DNA of 10,348 bases from Planctomycetaceae bacterium (GCA_030616935.1 JAUWWJ010000027.1:1-10348); one strand, 5' to 3'. Positions 1 through 7,225 are shown, counted from the first letter of the stretch. The notes: generated by a model from the sequence alone, not told the origin. Translations and numbers: made by a program.

Positions 1-2
1 CC

Positions 3-479
3 ATTGCCGATGAATTCGAGGAGAATGAGCCAGAAAGTCCTTCAGGCGCTGGTTGGGTCATCCAAATTGTGGGGCATCATTTCCACAACGAGGATTATCA
101 CGCACCATTTGAGGGCCGGACCTATCTTCGGACGACATTGATCGAATCGCTTTTGGGTGAAAGAGGAGAGATTGTAACGGTATCTGCTGGCCCAATGGCT
201 GGAGAAAAAGTTTTGCCGAAGGAGATTGGTATTGGCTTTCCGGCCATCATCGAATCCAACCCAATCGAGGACTACTGGGTATCAACGGCTGTTGACAGTA
301 TTGGTGATGATGGGATGGGAATGGGTCCAAGCCGAATCCCAACCAGAGGAGCCGGTGGAGAATTGATGGAAGATGGGATTGAGTTAAAAAAATACCGATT
401 TGTAATCCAATTTGTCTGGAAACCAAAAACACCGGGAGCTGTTGAATTGGTTGCTGAAAGCGGAAGTGGCGATTATTAA
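3..479 (+). CDS. Unrecognised envelope-type protein, C-terminal fragment (left edge)
   Basis: The reading frame is open from the left edge, so this is the last 158 residues of a longer protein. A GTG at 69 could start a short ORF, but the frame continues upstream through acidic sequence (EFEENEPE), so I read it as a 5'-truncated gene. I do not recognise the family. What is visible is a strand-like segment (GWVIQIVGHHFH), a conserved-looking segment GRTYLRTTLIESLL, a Met/Gly-rich loop (DGMGMGPSRIP, about bases 306-336), and a final strand-like segment (KKYRFVIQFVWKPKTP). The same order, with GR followed by a helix, then a Met/Gly loop, then a 'DG...Y.F.V' strand, recurs at the C-terminus of the next gene, so the two are probably paralogous modules. 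The next gene begins 63 bases downstream (15 if a GTG is used), consistent with one operon. Function unknown; a part in an envelope or pilus-like complex is inference only. Confidence 0.75.
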   Translation: MADEFEENEPESPSGAGWVIQIVGHHFHNEDYHAPFEGRTYLRTTLIESLLGERGEIVTVSAGPMAGEKVLPKEIGIGFPAIIESNPIEDYWVSTAVDSIGDDGMGMGPSRIPTRGAGGELMEDGIELKKYRFVIQFVWKPKTPGAVELVAESGSGDY

Positions 480-542
480 CAATAAATTCGAGCGGTGATA
501 AAAAACGCACGAATCGAGCCCTTTATTAAAATTGGAAAGACT

Positions 543-1964
543 ATGGTTGAAATTCCAGAGGATATCAAAGGTTATCTAAAGCAAGTACAGAAGTATCACT
601 TCTGGCTACTAGCGCTGCTTATGCCACTTGTACTTGTCCCTCTTGCATTTACTGCCGATGCAAAGCTTCTTAATGAAATAAATACTCGCTCATCTGCTGT
701 AAAATCAAAAGTTGATTCGATTAACTCTGTTGCGGGTAAGAAGGTAGAAGGTCTCGAGGAGTTTGGACATCCACAATCAGATTGGGCAGAGGTGATCACA
801 CGTTCAAATAATACTCTGCGTGAACAAATTCTCGCTGAGTGGACATATCTTTGGGATCAGCAAAAAGATATTCGAATGTGGCCTACAGCTGCTGATATTG
901 GGACTGATTTCTTGAGGGCAATTAGTCGCTTGAAACCTGATGAAAACTTGCCTGCTCGTTTTCGAGACCGGTATCTCCAGAGAATTCGTCGTGTTGTCCA
1001 AAAGCTACCCGGTCGAATTGATGCAAAAGACTCTATGGAAGCACTTGGAGGGGATAGCGGATTCGAGAGGGGTGAGTTTGGAATGCCTCCAGACATGGAT
1101 ATCACCGATGAGGACACAGACAACAAGGTTATCTGGGATGCGATGGACCAAAATGAGCTATTTCAGACTTTTTACTGGACATCGACGCCGTCAACGAAGC
1201 AAATTCTTCTCGCACAAGAAGAGCTCTGGGCATACGAAATTCTTTGCGATGCAGTCGCACAAGCAAATAATGAGTCGACTGGCTCCCATAATGCAACAAT
1301 TCCCTATATCAGCCAACTAGCAGTTGGATATCGTGCTGCGGAAGAAGATCCTGGTGGACGCAAAGGCGGGCGATTAAAAACAAAATCAGCTGGTGGCTTT
1401 GACGAATACATGGAAATGGACATGGAAATGGGAATGGATGGCGAGATGATGGGCAAGCCAGCGAATCCTCGATTTGCTAACGTCGGCGGGTACGGCATGG
1501 AGGAGGAAATGTATGATGAATTTACAGGCATGCCAATTGATTCAGCTTCAGAAGATAATGACGAGGCTCTGCTAAACTGGATTTATGTAGATTCCGAGGG
1601 AACGCCTTTAGAAAGTGAACTCGTTGCAGAATCACCAGACACAAAATTTGTTCATTACATCCCATTTTGCTTGAAGGGTCGGGTGGACCAGAGAAAAATG
1701 GACCTTCTTCTTCGAGCATTCGCAACCATGTCAGTGCCAATTGATGTCCGACAAGTCAGGGTAAATCCTGGCAGTGCTGATTCCATGTATGGTGACGAAG
1801 GCATGTATGGTGGCGGTGAGATGATGGGCGGGATGGGCCCAGATGCCATGTCTACCGATGGTGTTCGGCGTTATGATTTTAATGTCGAACTGAGGGGAAC
1901 GATTGCACTTGCCCAGAAACCTGATGCGACAGTCTTGGGACTAGATACTGAATCACAAGAATGA
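543..1964 (+). CDS. Single-pass membrane protein with Met/Gly-rich outer domain, unrecognised family
   Basis: A 473-residue protein if started at ATG 543; an in-frame GTG at 495 would add 16 residues. I prefer 543 because GGAAAGA lies just upstream and the protein then begins with a short charged segment directly before the membrane helix. Visible: cytoplasmic residues 1-19, one hydrophobic helix at about 20-37 (FWLLALLMPLVLVPLAF), then a polar helical region (about 39-70), a globular region, a Met/Glu/Gly-rich stretch at about 290-331, and a C-terminal segment with a second Met/Gly insert at about 415-436 (GGGEMMGGMGPDAM). The C-terminal segment (GRVDQRKMDLLLRAF, Met/Gly loop, then YDFNVELRGTIALAQKP) resembles the end of the upstream gene. 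Short cytoplasmic tail, one helix and an outer domain recall PilN/PilO or GspL/GspM assembly proteins, but I see no diagnostic motif, so this is analogy. The next gene starts 18 bases after the stop, behind a strong ribosome-binding site. Confidence 0.85.
   Translation: MVEIPEDIKGYLKQVQKYHFWLLALLMPLVLVPLAFTADAKLLNEINTRSSAVKSKVDSINSVAGKKVEGLEEFGHPQSDWAEVITRSNNTLREQILAEWTYLWDQQKDIRMWPTAADIGTDFLRAISRLKPDENLPARFRDRYLQRIRRVVQKLPGRIDAKDSMEALGGDSGFERGEFGMPPDMDITDEDTDNKVIWDAMDQNELFQTFYWTSTPSTKQILLAQEELWAYEILCDAVAQANNESTGSHNATIPYISQLAVGYRAAEEDPGGRKGGRLKTKSAGGFDEYMEMDMEMGMDGEMMGKPANPRFANVGGYGMEEEMYDEFTGMPIDSASEDNDEALLNWIYVDSEGTPLESELVAESPDTKFVHYIPFCLKGRVDQRKMDLLLRAFATMSVPIDVRQVRVNPGSADSMYGDEGMYGGGEMMGGMGPDAMSTDGVRRYDFNVELRGTIALAQKPDATVLGLDTESQE
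1410..1454 (+). repeat. Imperfect ATGGAA-type hexanucleotide repeat, coding
   Basis: Degenerate tandem copies of ATGGAA, ATGGAC and ATGGGA run through this stretch of the membrane-protein gene. They encode alternating Met with Glu, Asp or Gly (MEMDMEMGMDGEMMG). The hexamer period keeps the frame, so slippage would lengthen or shorten the Met-rich stretch without disrupting the gene. A related run occurs at 3894-3926. Confidence 0.6.
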
Positions 1965-1966
1965 GT

Positions 1967-1973
1967 AAGGAGG
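1967..1973 (+). promoter_or_regulatory. Strong Shine-Dalgarno site for the gene at 1983
   Basis: AAGGAGG lies 9 bases before ATG 1983 and three bases after the TGA of the upstream gene. It is the only near-perfect Shine-Dalgarno sequence I see in the window, so it fixes this start with confidence and points to translation of the gene from a shared mRNA with its upstream neighbour. Confidence 0.8.
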
Positions 1974-1982
1974 ATTTCTTTT

Positions 1983-3845
1983 ATGGGACTTCCGAAAATA
2001 AAATTTACACCTGAAGCAATCTTTGGATTCGTTGCAAACCATGGTGAAAAAATACTTGTTGGAATTGTAGTGCTATGCAGTTTGCCGCTTGCTTGGGGTG
2101 GCATTAATGCTTTGAGGTTGAAGACTCGGTCGTCAAAAGAAGACCCTGCTCAAATCATGCGTCTAGTCGAAAATGCAGACAGCTTATTAAATCGACCACT
2201 CCCAACTGATCAACAAGCGGAACTCAATAAAAACCTTGGTTCTACAAGCGTTGATCCTAGTGCTTCGCTCGAAGCATGGAATCCTACTGAGATTAGTAGG
2301 CTATCCGTTGACTCGGGATTAAATCGTCCCCTGCTTGGTGACATACAACGACGACAGGTTCCTGTCATTTTCCCGCTTGAGCAATTAGTTGCTAACGCTG
2401 GAGTAGTTGCCATTGCGAATCAAGATGATCTTCTTATGGACGGAGACCCCTCTTTTGCAGGAAGTTTCCCTGAAATGGAAATGATGGAAGACCCAATGGG
2501 CATGCAGCCCACCGTCATGTCACCACCAGCAAAAAAAATGCCATACGTGCTTTTGACTGGCCTTGTCCCTTTTCGCAAACAAATCGATGAATACATTGCG
2601 CTGTATTCGCGAGCAAGTTATCAAAGTCCAGAACGCGACTTACCTATCTGGCATGACTATGCCGTTGAGCGTTTGGAAGTTCGGCCCGACGGTGGGGGTG
2701 AATGGAAGGTGATTGACATCACTCGTCTGTACGAAGACTGGAAAGACAACTGGGCCGGCACTGCAACTGACTCAGTTCCTCAGCAATTTATACTACCTTC
2801 AACACAAAATCTCTTTAATCCTGCTGATGTGCCATTCGGCTACTGGAGCCCTCTCCCAACGCTTGCGGCCAGACCCACGCTCAATGGCGTAGATACCATG
2901 TCCGGTGGGGACCCAGGAATGGGTGGCCCTGGCTACGGCTCATCATGGGGCCTACAGTCGATCCACCCTTGGGCAAAAGATGAGATGAAAGAGTTGCTTG
3001 CAGAACAAAAACAGTTGGCACTTGAACAGCAAGAAAACATGGGGCTTGGTGGTGAAATGGGATACGGCATGGACTCTGGTGGTGAATTTGGCGGTGGAAT
3101 GACTGGGACCACCACAGGCACCTTCAGTCCATTCCGAGACATCGAGATGGGCATAAACGAAGGAGGCATGGAGGAACAGTATGATGAAAGCATGATGATG
3201 GGCTATGGTGGCGAAGGCGAAGGAATGATGATGCTCGACCAGGACTATTGCCTCTTCAGATTTATTGACACAAGTGTTGAACCTGGTCGGCTCTATCGAT
3301 ACCGAGTGACTCTTCGCGCCTGGAATCCAAACTGGAATCTCCCTAAAAAATTTCTTGAAAGTCCCGAAGCGGCTGACGAGCAATTTGTACAATCGGCCAC
3401 CTCAGAACCGTTCCCCAGTTTGGACGCTACGCCTATCCATGTACCGGCAGACAACCTGCTCCTTGCACGACTTTTATTACGGGATGAAAAGAAGGTGTAT
3501 GGGCTAGGGGTGAGTGATCAGGAACTCCTTGTTCTCGATAGCAATGAAGATTCAGGAAACTTTGAACTGCATTCGATTGAAAGTAAGCCTGGAAACATTG
3601 TCGGGAGCAAAAAAGGCAAGCGAAAGATTAAGCAATTCAACAATCAAAGAATCTCTGTTCCGCCACATAATGTTGATAGTGACCAAACACTGTTGGCGGT
3701 AGTTGGGCAACAAACTATCGATGGGAAAAAGCGTCCTGGAAGGGGATTCGTTCCACCGGAGCCCTTGGAGATCCTCATTACTGATTCCGCTGGAACTCTT
3801 GAGGTCATTTTGGCAGATGCATGTGAAGAAACTGTTCGAGAATAA
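1983..3845 (+). CDS. Large single-pass membrane protein with Fn3-like segment and Met/Gly-rich linkers
   Basis: A 620-residue protein of a family I cannot name. The N-terminus is short (1-23), followed by a hydrophobic helix at about 24-41 (ILVGIVVLCSLPLAW), so most of the protein should lie outside the cytoplasmic membrane. The outer part alternates structured segments with low-complexity linkers. There is a Met-rich stretch at about 164-179 (EMEMMEDPMGMQ). A segment starting YVLLTGLVPFRKQIDEY at about 183 has strand-like character through VERLEVRP. Gly/Met-rich linkers follow at about 307-321, 350-375 and 388-419. A segment near 423-451 (VEPGRLYRYRVTLRAWNPN) looks like the core of a fibronectin type III-like beta-sandwich, by resemblance only. 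The start is well supported by AAGGAGG 9 bases upstream. The TAA stop is followed in frame by another 28 sense codons and a TAG (see separate entry), so the annotated C-terminus may be shortened. A scaffold or partner role with the upstream membrane proteins is inferred from gene order. Confidence 0.85.
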   Translation: MGLPKIKFTPEAIFGFVANHGEKILVGIVVLCSLPLAWGGINALRLKTRSSKEDPAQIMRLVENADSLLNRPLPTDQQAELNKNLGSTSVDPSASLEAWNPTEISRLSVDSGLNRPLLGDIQRRQVPVIFPLEQLVANAGVVAIANQDDLLMDGDPSFAGSFPEMEMMEDPMGMQPTVMSPPAKKMPYVLLTGLVPFRKQIDEYIALYSRASYQSPERDLPIWHDYAVERLEVRPDGGGEWKVIDITRLYEDWKDNWAGTATDSVPQQFILPSTQNLFNPADVPFGYWSPLPTLAARPTLNGVDTMSGGDPGMGGPGYGSSWGLQSIHPWAKDEMKELLAEQKQLALEQQENMGLGGEMGYGMDSGGEFGGGMTGTTTGTFSPFRDIEMGINEGGMEEQYDESMMMGYGGEGEGMMMLDQDYCLFRFIDTSVEPGRLYRYRVTLRAWNPNWNLPKKFLESPEAADEQFVQSATSEPFPSLDATPIHVPADNLLLARLLLRDEKKVYGLGVSDQELLVLDSNEDSGNFELHSIESKPGNIVGSKKGKRKIKQFNNQRISVPPHNVDSDQTLLAVVGQQTIDGKKRPGRGFVPPEPLEILITDSAGTLEVILADACEETVRE

Positions 3846-3932
3846 TTGCCAACTCTCCCCGGATTTCAACCACCACAAGCGGTCGATCCGAGCATGATGG
3901 AAGAAATGGAAATGGAAATGATGGGCTTCTAG
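3843..3932 (+). other. In-frame TAA plus 28-codon Met/Glu-rich extension ending in TAG
   Basis: The TAA at 3843-3845 ends the preceding 620-residue frame. The same frame then reads 28 sense codons (3846-3929), starting LPTLPGFQPPQAVDP and ending MMEEMEMEMMGF, before TAG at 3930-3932. The tail matches the Met/Glu/Gly style of linkers throughout this gene cluster, which random intergenic sequence would not be expected to do. Readings: a recent nonsense mutation (for example from GAA or CAA), a sequencing error, or stop-codon readthrough. Without the TAA the protein would be 649 residues. An independent peptide from ATG 3894 or 3897 is possible but has no visible ribosome-binding site. Confidence 0.6.
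3894..3926 (+). repeat. ATGGAA hexanucleotide run in post-stop extension
   Basis: A short run of ATG and GAA codons (ATGGAAATGGAAATG at its core) encodes MMEEMEMEMMG. It closely resembles the coding repeat at 1410-1454, and both end in the same bases ATGATGGGC, which suggests the two stretches arose by similar expansion or share selection for Met/Glu. Confidence 0.5.
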
Positions 3933-3989
3933 CGAATGTCGCCTCTCACACGAACAGCCTAACGACCCCCCAGACTGAGATCCGCTCGA
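3933..3989. other. Short intergenic gap with no recognised signal
   Basis: Between the TAG that ends the post-stop extension and the next ATG there are 57 bases (144 if counted from the TAA). I see no clear -10/-35 pair, no convincing hairpin with a T-run, and no Shine-Dalgarno sequence before ATG 3990. The next gene may be co-transcribed with the upstream genes, but nothing in the gap proves it. Confidence 0.4.
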
Positions 3990-5324
3990 ATGTTTATGAC
4001 AAAACTTTTATTCCGGAACAGATCCTTTTCCGTGCCGCACGCTGGTCTTTTTCTGCTTATCTTGGCTTGCTACGCCGATTCTGTTTCAGCGCAGAACGAA
4101 CCACGGTACAAAAACATGGCTTCTCTTGAAGCTTCAAATGAGATGAAGGCTTATCAAAAAGACCTTCGGTCTGGTGCACAATTTGCGGAAAAACATCAGC
4201 AACTTCTATTGAACGAAGGACTTCCGCAACTATTTGTTGATGGCAATCGGCTCGATAGAGCACAGGTGCGGCAACGTCTTGAAAAAATATTTTTTGAGTC
4301 AATAGCTGATTCCGCTGCACACAAGAAGGCAACAGACACGGCCGTCAAACAGTTGACTACTTTGGCTCGCAGTGAACAAATTTCAATCAACGGAAGCATT
4401 AATGCTGCCCTATTTCTCGGAGATCTGAGGGACAAGCAAGGTCAGCTACTCACAACAGCAACACAACCACTTTCCGAGATTGTATCTGATGATTCTGTCA
4501 CACCTTCCGTGCGTATCGCTGCTTTGACGGGACTTGGAAAGAAAATACAAGCCTTGAAAGCATCGGGGGGCACCAACCAACTGTCGGAAGCAGACATAAT
4601 CCTACCTGCCCTGAGTACAATCGTCGCACTCCCTGCAGAATCCGTACCGCCGGTTGGTCGAGACTGGATGCAACGGCAGGCATTCAAAGTTTCTAGCGAC
4701 ATGCTTGAAATCATGGATGATTCACCACAAAAACTCGAAGCCGTAGTAAAAAATGCCGCGATAATTCTTAAAAATTCAAATCGCTCTATCGACCTCCGAA
4801 TTCGTGCGGTCGTCTTCCTCTCTAACTCTGCCCGTGTTGGAATCACTGTACCAGCAAATGAAATCCTGACAGCTGCTGAAGAACTTGTAAAAGAATCGCT
4901 TCGTGATGCGTATGGCATCATTCAAGACAAAAAATTCGAGGAGGAAGTAACCGGACTGAGTGATATGGGCATGGGCGGTGAAATGATGGGCTATGACGGG
5001 ATGGGCATGCCTGTCGAGACTGAAAAGAATTACCTGCCAATCACCTACTTCGTTCGAGCTAGTTGGCGCCTTGTAACGCTTGCTGATTCAATGACTCGCC
5101 TCGCACAACAACTCGACAACAATAAAGATCAATACGAAGAGAGTGCGAAACGCATTCGTTCCTATGGAGTCAAGCTCTACGAAGAACCAAAAGATTCATC
5201 TCTTTTAAGTGCTCTTGAAGCTTTTGATCCAGAATCCATTGTACCCGAAGCAGATGACCCAGAGCCTGAGGATCCTGACAAAGAAACAACTCCTAAGAGA
5301 TTGTCCCCGTTCAAACTACGGTGA
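3990..5324 (+). CDS. Secreted alpha-helical repeat-like protein, unrecognised family
   Basis: A 444-residue protein with an N-terminal export signal: basic residues (KLLFRNR), a hydrophobic core at about 18-27 (AGLFLLILAC), and a likely signal peptidase I site after VSA at 34, leaving a mature N-terminus QNEP. Cys27 in ILAC could alternatively be a weak lipobox. The mature part is mostly helical, with segments such as SVTPSVRIAALTGLGKKIQA and SIDLRIRAVVFLSNSAR that resemble HEAT-like helical pairs; I do not assign a family. A Met/Gly stretch at about 326-341 (MGMGGEMMGYDGMGMP) matches those in the three upstream genes. The C-terminus is acidic and Pro-rich (EADDPEPEDPDKE) and ends in basic residues. 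ATG 3996 is an alternative start, and neither has a Shine-Dalgarno site. Likely works in the periplasm or at the outer face with the upstream membrane proteins, by inference from order and shared composition. Its stop lies 12 bases from the stop of the convergent ilvB. Confidence 0.85.
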   Translation: MFMTKLLFRNRSFSVPHAGLFLLILACYADSVSAQNEPRYKNMASLEASNEMKAYQKDLRSGAQFAEKHQQLLLNEGLPQLFVDGNRLDRAQVRQRLEKIFFESIADSAAHKKATDTAVKQLTTLARSEQISINGSINAALFLGDLRDKQGQLLTTATQPLSEIVSDDSVTPSVRIAALTGLGKKIQALKASGGTNQLSEADIILPALSTIVALPAESVPPVGRDWMQRQAFKVSSDMLEIMDDSPQKLEAVVKNAAIILKNSNRSIDLRIRAVVFLSNSARVGITVPANEILTAAEELVKESLRDAYGIIQDKKFEEEVTGLSDMGMGGEMMGYDGMGMPVETEKNYLPITYFVRASWRLVTLADSMTRLAQQLDNNKDQYEESAKRIRSYGVKLYEEPKDSSLLSALEAFDPESIVPEADDPEPEDPDKETTPKRLSPFKLR

Positions 5325-5336
5325 GATATTCGTCGC

Positions 5337-7115
5337 CTACTTCTTAATTAATTCACGAACAGACATGCCTGATGGAATCATTGGCAACACCTGTTCCTGA
5401 TATGGCACTTGAACATCCAGAAGTGCAGGCCCGTCAGAATCTAGCAACCGCGTTAAAGCTGATTCCAGGTCCTTCTTTTCAGATATGGTCTCGGCCTGCC
5501 ATCCAAACCCTTGTGCAATGGCTACAAAATCTGGATAACGGGCATCTGGGGAAATTCCGTCACCCTGACCTGAAGCCTCAGGGTTTCCAACTGGCCCGAG
5601 GTAGGTGTGAGCCCGGTTCCCCTTAAAGAAGCGGTCTTCCCACTGCACGACCATACCTAAATGTTGGTTATTCAACAGGAGAACCTTGACGGGAATATTT
5701 TCGCATGTGCAGGTTGCAAATTCTTGAATGTTCATCAGGATGCTACCGTCTCCATCGATATCAATGACGATATCATCCGGACAGCCTACTTTTGCTCCCA
5801 TTGCCGCCGGCAACCCAAAGCCCATCGTCCCAAGGCCACTTGAAGAAAGCCATGTTCTCGGTCGCCTGAATTTATAAAACTGTGCGGCCCACATCTGATG
5901 CTGGCCAACCCCGACAGCCACAACTGTATTGCGCTCTGCCGTCAAACGAGATAATTCTGCAATAGCCTCTTGAGCAAGAATACCTGGGTACGTTTCATCA
6001 AATGCGAAAGGATCTTCTTTCTTCCAGCTAGCTATCTTCGCATGCCATTCATCCAAGCCCTCTTCTGGTGGCTCTACAATCTCATTGAGTTGTGACAGGG
6101 CTTCGTTGACATCGGCTACGATTGGTATGTGAACTAACTTATTCTTATTAATTTCCGACGGATCGATATCTATATGCACGATAAATCCATGCTGGGCAAA
6201 TTCTTCTACTTTACCCGTGACACGATCATCAAATCGAACACCAACTGCGATGAGCAAATCTGCCTCGTCAACCGCATAATTTGCGTAGACACTGCCATGC
6301 ATTCCTAGCATGTCAAGCGACCTCTGGTTATCACCAGGAAACGCACCAAGCCCCATCAGTGTCATTGTGACTGGTATTCCCGTTTTCTCAACGAGTGTTC
6401 GCAGGTTTTCAGAAGCATCCCCCGCAATGACTCCACCACCTGCATAAATCACTGGTCTTTTTGAACGTCGGATCGCAGCTGCAACCTGAGCAATCTGCTC
6501 GGAGTGGGCACGACGAACTTCAGGGTGATAGCCAGGCAAATTCATTTCGACTTCATAATCCGGATGTATATGAGTCAATTGAATATCCTTCGGCAGATCA
6601 ACGAGGACAGGCCCCGGCCTTCCGGTCGTTGCTATGAAGAATGCTTCCTTCATCACACGCGGAATGTCCTCTGCATTGGTCACAAGATAATGATGTTTGG
6701 TGATACCTCGACAGACTTCAACTATTGGTGTTTCCTGAAATGCATCCGTACCGATAACACTCGTGCCAACCTGCCCAGTGATGGCCACTAATGGAATGCT
6801 ATCGAGTTTTGCATCAGCAATCGCCGTCACAAGATTGAGAGCGCCTGGACCGCTCGTTGCCATACAGACTCCGGGCTTTCCAGTTGTGCGGGCGTATCCC
6901 TGTGCTGCAAAACCACCACCTTGCTCATGACGCGGTAGGATAGTTCGAAGTTTATCACCAAACCGAGTAAGTGATTGATGCAGGGGCATACTCGCACCAC
7001 CCGGATATGCAAACACTACCTCGACACCATTGCGGACAAGTGATTCAATGACTGCATCGGCTCCGCTGATAAGAGATTCGTTTCGTGTCTGATCAGGTGC
7101 GGTTGCCATCGCCAT
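5337..7115 (-). CDS. ilvB: Acetolactate synthase (acetohydroxyacid synthase), large catalytic subunit
   Basis: A complete 592-residue thiamine diphosphate enzyme, normal for the family. It condenses two pyruvates to 2-acetolactate, or pyruvate with 2-oxobutyrate to 2-aceto-2-hydroxybutyrate, the first common step of branched-chain amino acid synthesis in the cytoplasm. Order: N-terminal TPP-binding domain with PGGASM (38-43) and catalytic Glu64 in [16 protein letters not shown] (86-95); the FAD-linked middle-domain motif [10 protein letters not shown]-terminal TPP domain with [10 protein letters not shown] near 452-461; and Trp492 in VVQWEDRF near the C-terminus. FAD and the RFDDRVTG motif mark the biosynthetic rather than the catabolic (AlsS) type. 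From memory the sequence is strikingly close to plant enzymes ([19 protein letters not shown]). Gly117 takes the place of plant Pro197. The start is ATG 7115 with GAGAGG about 3 bases upstream; an in-frame ATG at codon 3 is possible. The regulatory subunit gene is not adjacent. It converges on the secreted-protein gene and diverges from mfd. Confidence 0.97.
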   Translation of the reverse strand: MAMATAPDQTRNESLISGADAVIESLVRNGVEVVFAYPGGASMPLHQSLTRFGDKLRTILPRHEQGGGFAAQGYARTTGKPGVCMATSGPGALNLVTAIADAKLDSIPLVAITGQVGTSVIGTDAFQETPIVEVCRGITKHHYLVTNAEDIPRVMKEAFFIATTGRPGPVLVDLPKDIQLTHIHPDYEVEMNLPGYHPEVRRAHSEQIAQVAAAIRRSKRPVIYAGGGVIAGDASENLRTLVEKTGIPVTMTLMGLGAFPGDNQRSLDMLGMHGSVYANYAVDEADLLIAVGVRFDDRVTGKVEEFAQHGFIVHIDIDPSEINKNKLVHIPIVADVNEALSQLNEIVEPPEEGLDEWHAKIASWKKEDPFAFDETYPGILAQEAIAELSRLTAERNTVVAVGVGQHQMWAAQFYKFRRPRTWLSSSGLGTMGFGLPAAMGAKVGCPDDIVIDIDGDGSILMNIQEFATCTCENIPVKVLLLNNQHLGMVVQWEDRFFKGNRAHTYLGPVGNPEASGQGDGISPDARYPDFVAIAQGFGWQAETISEKKDLESALTRLLDSDGPALLDVQVPYQEQVLPMIPSGMSVRELIKK

Positions 7116-7160
7116 CGTCCTCTCTTGTTGTCTTTGAAGCAGATATACGTATTTTGCTCG

Positions 7161-7225
7161 AGTTTACCCCACGGCCCCTCCGCGAATACTCGCCCATATT
7201 GGGAGAACACCAGACTCGGTAAACT
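7161..7225. repeat. 8-bp inverted repeat AGTTTACC ... GGTAAACT
   Basis: AGTTTACC at 7161-7168 is perfectly inverted by GGTAAACT at 7218-7225, with 49 bases between them. The outer bases (CG on the left, TCG on the right) nearly extend the match. The arms are too far apart for a typical terminator stem but could be paired operator half-sites in the shared promoter region. No known regulator is assigned; chance occurrence is not excluded. Confidence 0.35.

Noticed and set aside
69..479. A complete small gene starting at GTG 69
   Set aside because: The same frame is open to the left edge with protein-like acidic sequence, and no ribosome-binding site precedes the GTG, so it is more likely the end of a longer gene.
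2952..3392. A 146-codon minus-strand ORF
   Set aside because: It lies entirely antisense to the second membrane protein, and its His/Phe-rich content is the reverse reading of the Met/Gly linker codons.
3703..3897. A frameshift rather than a stop codon explaining the end of the 620-residue protein
   Set aside because: The overlapping ORF in another frame has no resemblance to the cluster's proteins, while the post-stop tail is in the original frame, so no frameshift is needed.
5569..5582. Hairpin CCTGA-AGCC-TCAGG as a terminator
   Set aside because: It lies well inside the ilvB coding region and has no following T-run on either strand.
5372..5843. Two plus-strand ORFs within the acetolactate synthase gene
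   Set aside because: They lie opposite a complete gene with all family motifs, and their translations show no recognisable features.
7016..7210. A 64-codon minus-strand ORF overlapping the ilvB start, as a leader peptide
   Set aside because: It overlaps the ilvB coding region in another frame and has no cluster of Leu, Ile or Val codons expected of an ilv attenuator peptide.
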